Shown here piece after piece: positions 60,886 to 64,000 of a stretch of 64,000 nucleotides of DNA. The first letter of the stretch is position 1. Each line of letters begins with the position of its first letter. The notes beneath the pieces are model-generated. The model was not told where the DNA came from, searched no databases, and worked only from the letters and a program-made list of their open reading frames with translations. Source of the DNA: Lachnospiraceae bacterium (GTDB lineage: Bacteria > Bacillota > Clostridia > Lachnospirales > Lachnospiraceae); contig JAAWAV010000003.1 of NCBI GenBank assembly GCA_022792335.1, positions 1 to 64,000 on the forward strand, read 5' to 3'. Position numbers and translations under genes: made by a program.

Positions 60886-60973
60886 AGGCTTTGCTCCTGT
60901 TTTTTATAATTTCCATGGGAAAAATCTGCCCGACCGGGCATACTGAAAAGAGTGAAGTACTGCTTCTTTTTCA

Positions 60974-61002
60974 ATCATAATACAAGTTCCCAGAATTTTC
61001 AA
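60974..61002 (-). promoter_or_regulatory. Promoter of the 83-aa gene
   Basis: Minus-strand TTGAAA (60997-61002) and TATGAT (60974-60979) with a 17-bp spacer. Confidence 0.65.
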
Positions 61003-61033
61003 GGGAAAATTTTGCTCTTCCTGAAAATCGTAC

Positions 61034-61062
61034 TTTACATCTGCGCCCTTATTGTATATACT
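61034..61062 (+). promoter_or_regulatory. Promoter of mecA
   Basis: TTTACA (61034-61039) and TATACT (61057-61062) with a 17-bp spacer. Since it covers the upstream in-frame ATG at 61052, it supports the TTG start at 61106. Confidence 0.7.
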
Positions 61063-61105
61063 AAATCCAGCTATACCATATTTCAAACTAGGAAGTGATC
61101 ATAAA

Positions 61106-61798
61106 TTGAAGATAGAAAAAATCAGTGAAAACCAGATACGCTGCACGTTAAACAGCAGCGACCTGACGGACCGGCAACTGGACCCGAAGGAACTGGCCTA
61201 TGGCAGTGTCAAAGCCCGCAGTTTGTTCCGGGAAATGATGCAGCAGGCCTTTAATGATTTCGGTTTCGACGCGGAGGACAATCCGCTGATGGTTGAAGCC
61301 ATTCCTCTGTCCAGCGACAGCATTATGCTGATTATTACAAAGGTGGACGACCCGGAGGAACTGGATACCCGTTTTGCCAAGTTTTCTCCCTCTTTTGAAG
61401 AGGATGGCGATGCGGAGGAAGCAGGCGCTCCTCTTGTTTTGGACGGCGCTCCGGCGTCAGAGCTTCCCGCTGCTTCTGCAGAGCTAAAGGAAGCTTCGAC
61501 CGCCAAAGCGTTTCGGATTTTCCGTTTTCCGTCCCTGGACGCTGTTTCACAGGCTGCCGGGATTCTGGGAGATTCCTTTGACGGGCACAATTCTCTGTAC
61601 CGGAATCCGTCTGACGGAAAATATTTTCTGGTCATCAGTCGCCAGGGCTATAGCGAGGAAGATTTTGCCCGCATCCTCAATACTCTCTCCGAGTTTGGCC
61701 TCCGTGTAAAGAGTACTTACGCCAGCGAGGCTTATTATCAGGAGCATTTTGACCTGATTACCGAAGGATTGGCCTTGCAGATCCTCCGGCGTATTTAA
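61106..61798 (+). CDS. mecA: Adaptor protein MecA
   Basis: A 230-aa adaptor. The N-terminal domain starts LKIEKISENQIRCTLNSSDL (TTG read as Met) and contains FREMMQQAFNDFGFDAED and LMVEAIPLSSDSIMLIITKV, which bind substrates. A Ser/Ala/Glu linker of about 45 residues follows. The C-terminal domain from about 147 (FRIFRFPSLDAVSQAAGIL) binds ClpC. MecA delivers competence and other regulators to ClpCP; ClpP is encoded at 10 kb. TTG 61106 follows AGGAAG and gives the family's exact N terminus. It converges on the HAD gene with a 4-bp overlap of the stops. Confidence 0.92.
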   Translation: MKIEKISENQIRCTLNSSDLTDRQLDPKELAYGSVKARSLFREMMQQAFNDFGFDAEDNPLMVEAIPLSSDSIMLIITKVDDPEELDTRFAKFSPSFEEDGDAEEAGAPLVLDGAPASELPAASAELKEASTAKAFRIFRFPSLDAVSQAAGILGDSFDGHNSLYRNPSDGKYFLVISRQGYSEEDFARILNTLSEFGLRVKSTYASEAYYQEHFDLITEGLALQILRRI

Positions 61799-62412
61799 AC
61801 CGGTGGTTCTATTTGGATTCCGAACTGCTCAAGTCCTTTCTTTATTGATTCATATCCGTTTACCTGTATCGTATGGATACCGAATTTTGCCGCTGCTTCC
61901 AGATTGGCCGGAAGATCATCAAAAAATACCGCTTCCTCCGGAAGGATCCCATACCTGGAAAGCAGCGTCTCATAAATTTCCGGCTCCGGTTTGATCCGTT
62001 TCTCCTGATAAGAAATCACCTGTCCGTCTGTATACTCCAGAAATTGAAAAAAGGGCCTGCGTTCCTCATAAAAAGTTTTTCCATAATTGGACAGAATATA
62101 AATTTTATATCCCTGTTCTTTTAACTGCTTCAGCAGTCCGGGAGCATAGGGATACTCCTGTACCGCGATTCCTGCTCCCCCATAGATCCGGCGAATCAGC
62201 TCCTCATAGCCCGGGGCCTTTTCACAAATTTCCGCCAAAAGAGCCTCGTCCGTCTGACAGCCCCGGTCCACTTCTTTCCACATAGGACTCAGAAACAGCG
62301 TCTGCTCTACCATCTGATGTTCTTTCTTTGCAAGCTTCCAGCCCTCCAGATAACCTCTCCAGTCAAAAGCAGCCAGTACGTTTCCGATATCAAAAATCAG
62401 AGTATGTATCAT
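61795..62412 (-). CDS. HAD family phosphatase (subfamily IA)
   Basis: A 205-aa HAD hydrolase. Motif I is TLIFDIGNVLAAFDW, in which the second aspartate of DxD is replaced (DIGNV), as in YihX/epoxide-hydrolase-type members. Motif II is IYILSNYGKTF, a lysine lies in EKRIKPEPEIYE, and motif IV is AVFFDDLPANLEAA. It probably acts on sugar phosphates such as glucose-1-phosphate. GGAGGAATT lies before the ATG. It follows purA but behind a terminator. The first-motif change is common in this branch and does not mean loss of activity. Confidence 0.85.
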   Translation of the reverse strand: MIHTLIFDIGNVLAAFDWRGYLEGWKLAKKEHQMVEQTLFLSPMWKEVDRGCQTDEALLAEICEKAPGYEELIRRIYGGAGIAVQEYPYAPGLLKQLKEQGYKIYILSNYGKTFYEERRPFFQFLEYTDGQVISYQEKRIKPEPEIYETLLSRYGILPEEAVFFDDLPANLEAAAKFGIHTIQVNGYESIKKGLEQFGIQIEPPV

Positions 62413-62430
62413 AATTCCTCCTTCGCTTTG

Positions 62431-62467
62431 AAAAAGCGCCGGAACATCGAATCTCCAGCGCTTTTTT
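62431..62467. terminator. Bidirectional intrinsic terminator after purA
   Basis: Arms 62435-62443 and 62454-62462 (AGCGCCGGA with one G-U pair) have AAAAA on the left and TTTTTT on the right, so it works in both directions. On the minus strand it ends purB-purA transcripts. Confidence 0.8.
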
Positions 62468-62474
62468 CCTATTT

Positions 62475-63764
62475 TCAGATAAGAGGCGTTCTCTTAATGA
62501 TCTCATTTCTTCCGGGGCCGTTGGACACCATGGTCACCGGGACTTCCAGCTCCCTCTCAATCTCATCAATATAGTTTCGGCAGTTTTCCGGAAGCTCCTC
62601 ATAGTTTCGGATACCACGGATATCGCATTTCCATCCGGGAAGCGTCTTGTAAACCGGCTTACAGTATTCCAGCATGGAAGTCACCGGAAAATCTCTCATC
62701 ACCTTTCCGTCAAATTCATAGCCGACGCAAATCGGAATCTCGTCCAGATACCCCAGTACGTCGAGAACTGTCAGGGCGGCTTCCGTCGCCCCCTGTACCC
62801 GACAGCCGTATCGGCTGGCTACCGCGTCGAACCAGCCCACTCTTCTGGGCCGCCCTGTAGTTGCGCCATATTCTCCGCCGTCGCCGCCCCGGTCTCTGAG
62901 CTCCTGGGCTTCCTCTCCAAAAATTTCACTTACAAAGGCCCCCGCGCCCACTGCACTGGAATATGCTTTCACAACTGTTGTAATATTTTTGATCTCATAG
63001 GGAGGAATCCCCGCGCCTATGGCGCCATAAGCCGCCAGAGTGGAGGAAGAAGTCACCATGGGATAAATGCCGTGATCCGGATCCTTCAAAGATCCAAGCT
63101 GTCCTTCCAGAAGGATACGTTTCCCCTCTTTTCTCGCCTGATAAAGATAAGCAGAGACGTCGCATGCATAAGGAGCGATCATTTCTTTATACTCCATCAA
63201 AGTCTCATAAACCTCTTCCGGCACGAGAGCCGGCTGATGATACAGGTTTACCAGCATAATGTTCTTCAGCGTACAGACATTGTTCACTTTTTCTTTCAGC
63301 GCGCTCGGGCAGCCAAACAGCTCGCTGACCTGGAATCCAATCTTTGCATATTTATCGGAATAAAACGGAGCGATGCCGGATTTGGTAGATCCAAAAGATT
63401 TTCCTGCCAGACGCGCCTCTTCACAGGCATCCAAAAGCATATGGTAAGGCATCATAATCTGCGCCCGGTCAGACACAAGAATCTTCGGAGTGGGCACGCC
63501 GTTCTCTTCCAGCTCCCTGATCTCTTTTAACAGATAGGGAATGTTGAGAGCCACGCCGTTTCCGATGATGCTGGTGGTGTGGCTGTAAAAAACACCGGAA
63601 GGAAGCAGATGCAGCGCAAACTTGCCATAATTGTTGATAATGGTATGGCCCGCATTGCTGCCCCCCTGAAACCGGATAATAATATCGGATTCTTCGGCCA
63701 GCATATCCGTGATCTTGCCTTTTCCCTCATCTCCCCAGTTGGCCCCTACAATCGCTCTTACCAT
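62475..63764 (-). CDS. purA: Adenylosuccinate synthetase
   Basis: A 429-aa enzyme of normal length. The GTP-binding loop is VGANWGDEGKGK, with the catalytic aspartate and histidine in GGSNAGHTI. STKSGIAPFYSDK lies near 130, and the TTGRPRRVGWFDAV segment lies near 300. It joins aspartate to IMP in AMP synthesis. AGGAGG lies before the ATG. It lies 18 bases after purB, so the two enzymes of the AMP branch and purine cycle share a transcript. Confidence 0.96.
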   Translation of the reverse strand: MVRAIVGANWGDEGKGKITDMLAEESDIIIRFQGGSNAGHTIINNYGKFALHLLPSGVFYSHTTSIIGNGVALNIPYLLKEIRELEENGVPTPKILVSDRAQIMMPYHMLLDACEEARLAGKSFGSTKSGIAPFYSDKYAKIGFQVSELFGCPSALKEKVNNVCTLKNIMLVNLYHQPALVPEEVYETLMEYKEMIAPYACDVSAYLYQARKEGKRILLEGQLGSLKDPDHGIYPMVTSSSTLAAYGAIGAGIPPYEIKNITTVVKAYSSAVGAGAFVSEIFGEEAQELRDRGGDGGEYGATTGRPRRVGWFDAVASRYGCRVQGATEAALTVLDVLGYLDEIPICVGYEFDGKVMRDFPVTSMLEYCKPVYKTLPGWKCDIRGIRNYEELPENCRNYIDEIERELEVPVTMVSNGPGRNEIIKRTPLI

Positions 63765-63782
63765 TGTCTTTTCCTCCTAAAA

Positions 63783-64000
63783 TTATACGTTTATTTCCGC
63801 CTTGATTCCAAGAAGCTCTCTGTTTTCCTCAAGGATTGGCCGGATAACCTCTGCAAGGAACTCCTCCACCTGTTCAGGCGCCCGCCCCACATATCCGGCC
63901 GGTTCCATGGTCTTTTTCAGTTCCTCAAGGCTCATATTGAAAGCAGGATCGGCAGCAATCAGTTCCAGAAGATTGTTCTCCAGACCATTTACCTTCACAT
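63783..64000 (-). CDS. purB: Adenylosuccinate lyase, C-terminal end (5' part outside window)
   Basis: The last 72 or so codons of a minus-strand gene that runs off the window end. The visible tail reads LLELIAADPAFNMSLEELKKTMEPAGYVGRAPEQVEEFLAEVIRP, a C-terminal helical tail known in adenylosuccinate lyases of Clostridia. The enzyme cleaves SAICAR and adenylosuccinate. The in-frame Met near 63998 is internal, not the start. Adjacency to purA supports the call. Confidence 0.8.
   Translation of the reverse strand, partial: VKVNGLENNLLELIAADPAFNMSLEELKKTMEPAGYVGRAPEQVEEFLAEVIRPILEENRELLGIKAEINV

Noticed and set aside
61052..61105. Upstream ATG for mecA
   Set aside because: It lies within the -10 region of the mecA promoter, and the family's N terminus matches the TTG at 61106.
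1..64000. CRISPR array, tRNA or rRNA genes, insertion sequences
   Set aside because: No regularly spaced repeats, no cloverleaf or rRNA sequence and no transposase were seen on either strand.

Overview
The window looks like a chromosomal stretch of a spore-forming Firmicute of the class Clostridia, most likely a Lachnospiraceae-type gut anaerobe. The pointers are SpoVAE, a SleB-like hydrolase, the SCIFF ranthipeptide pair, a fused SecDF next to tgt and yajC, DUF6465, TIGR04086 and a GH18/SH3 spore-type hydrolase, together with AGGAGG ribosome-binding sites and TTGACA/TATAAT-type promoters with 17-bp spacers. There is no rRNA or tRNA gene here, so the genus cannot be fixed.

Layout. 1-1.6 kb is an AT-rich accessory end: a DUF6674-like gene cut by the window edge and a lone protein with an ApeA/HEPN-like R-x4-H motif. 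1.7-5.4 kb holds spoVAE, a coiled-coil SleB-like hydrolase, DUF6465 and degV. 5.5-11.8 kb is a protein quality-control operon read on the minus strand (tig, clpP, clpX, a previously uncalled 50-aa cysteine-rich ORF, lon, engB). 11.9-15.6 kb holds a DNA glycosylase, a nitroreductase, a zinc-ribbon membrane protein, a NYN-LOTUS protein and purC. 15.6-18.7 kb is an LCP ligase and a polyprenyl sugar-phosphate transferase. 18.8-24.3 kb is a two-component system followed by a VTC-type polymerase, DUF4956 and CotH kinase genes. The same tandem 11-bp motif lies before both promoters.

24.3-40.2 kb is mostly a carbohydrate locus on the minus strand. A strong promoter at 40.2 kb drives a NagB-like isomerase, a PfkB kinase and a Liv-type ABC transporter. 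A LacI regulator follows, then a permease, a HAD phosphatase, two sugar isomerase/epimerase-type TIM barrels, a BtpA-family protein, an FGGY kinase, an SDR dehydrogenase and a MATE transporter. The parts fit uptake and phosphorylation of an unusual sugar or sugar-amine, but the substrate is not evident.

40.2-42.9 kb has large palindromic intergenic DNA, a DUF1858 redox-type protein and a DUF1576 membrane protein. The last is preceded by a promoter, a ZTP(pfl)-like aptamer and an overlapping terminator. 42.9-49 kb is the SCIFF operon (scfA, scfB, secDF, tgt, yajC) with a divergent TIGR04086 gene. 49.2-56.7 kb looks like a small defence island: type III restriction-modification (Mod/Res), then a 1014-aa fusion of a WYL-like domain, an SF1 helicase and a PD-(D/E)XK-like nuclease. 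56.8-64 kb returns to housekeeping: fructose-bisphosphate aldolase, a PPTase, GH18/SH3, mecA, a HAD phosphatase, purA and the 3' end of purB.

The items most worth following are the WYL-helicase-nuclease beside the type III system, the HEPN protein, the riboswitch-like control of DUF1576, the cysteine-rich ORF between clpX and lon, the shared response-regulator box, and the Liv-type transporter inside a sugar locus. Functional statements rest on motif recognition by eye. No database search was run.
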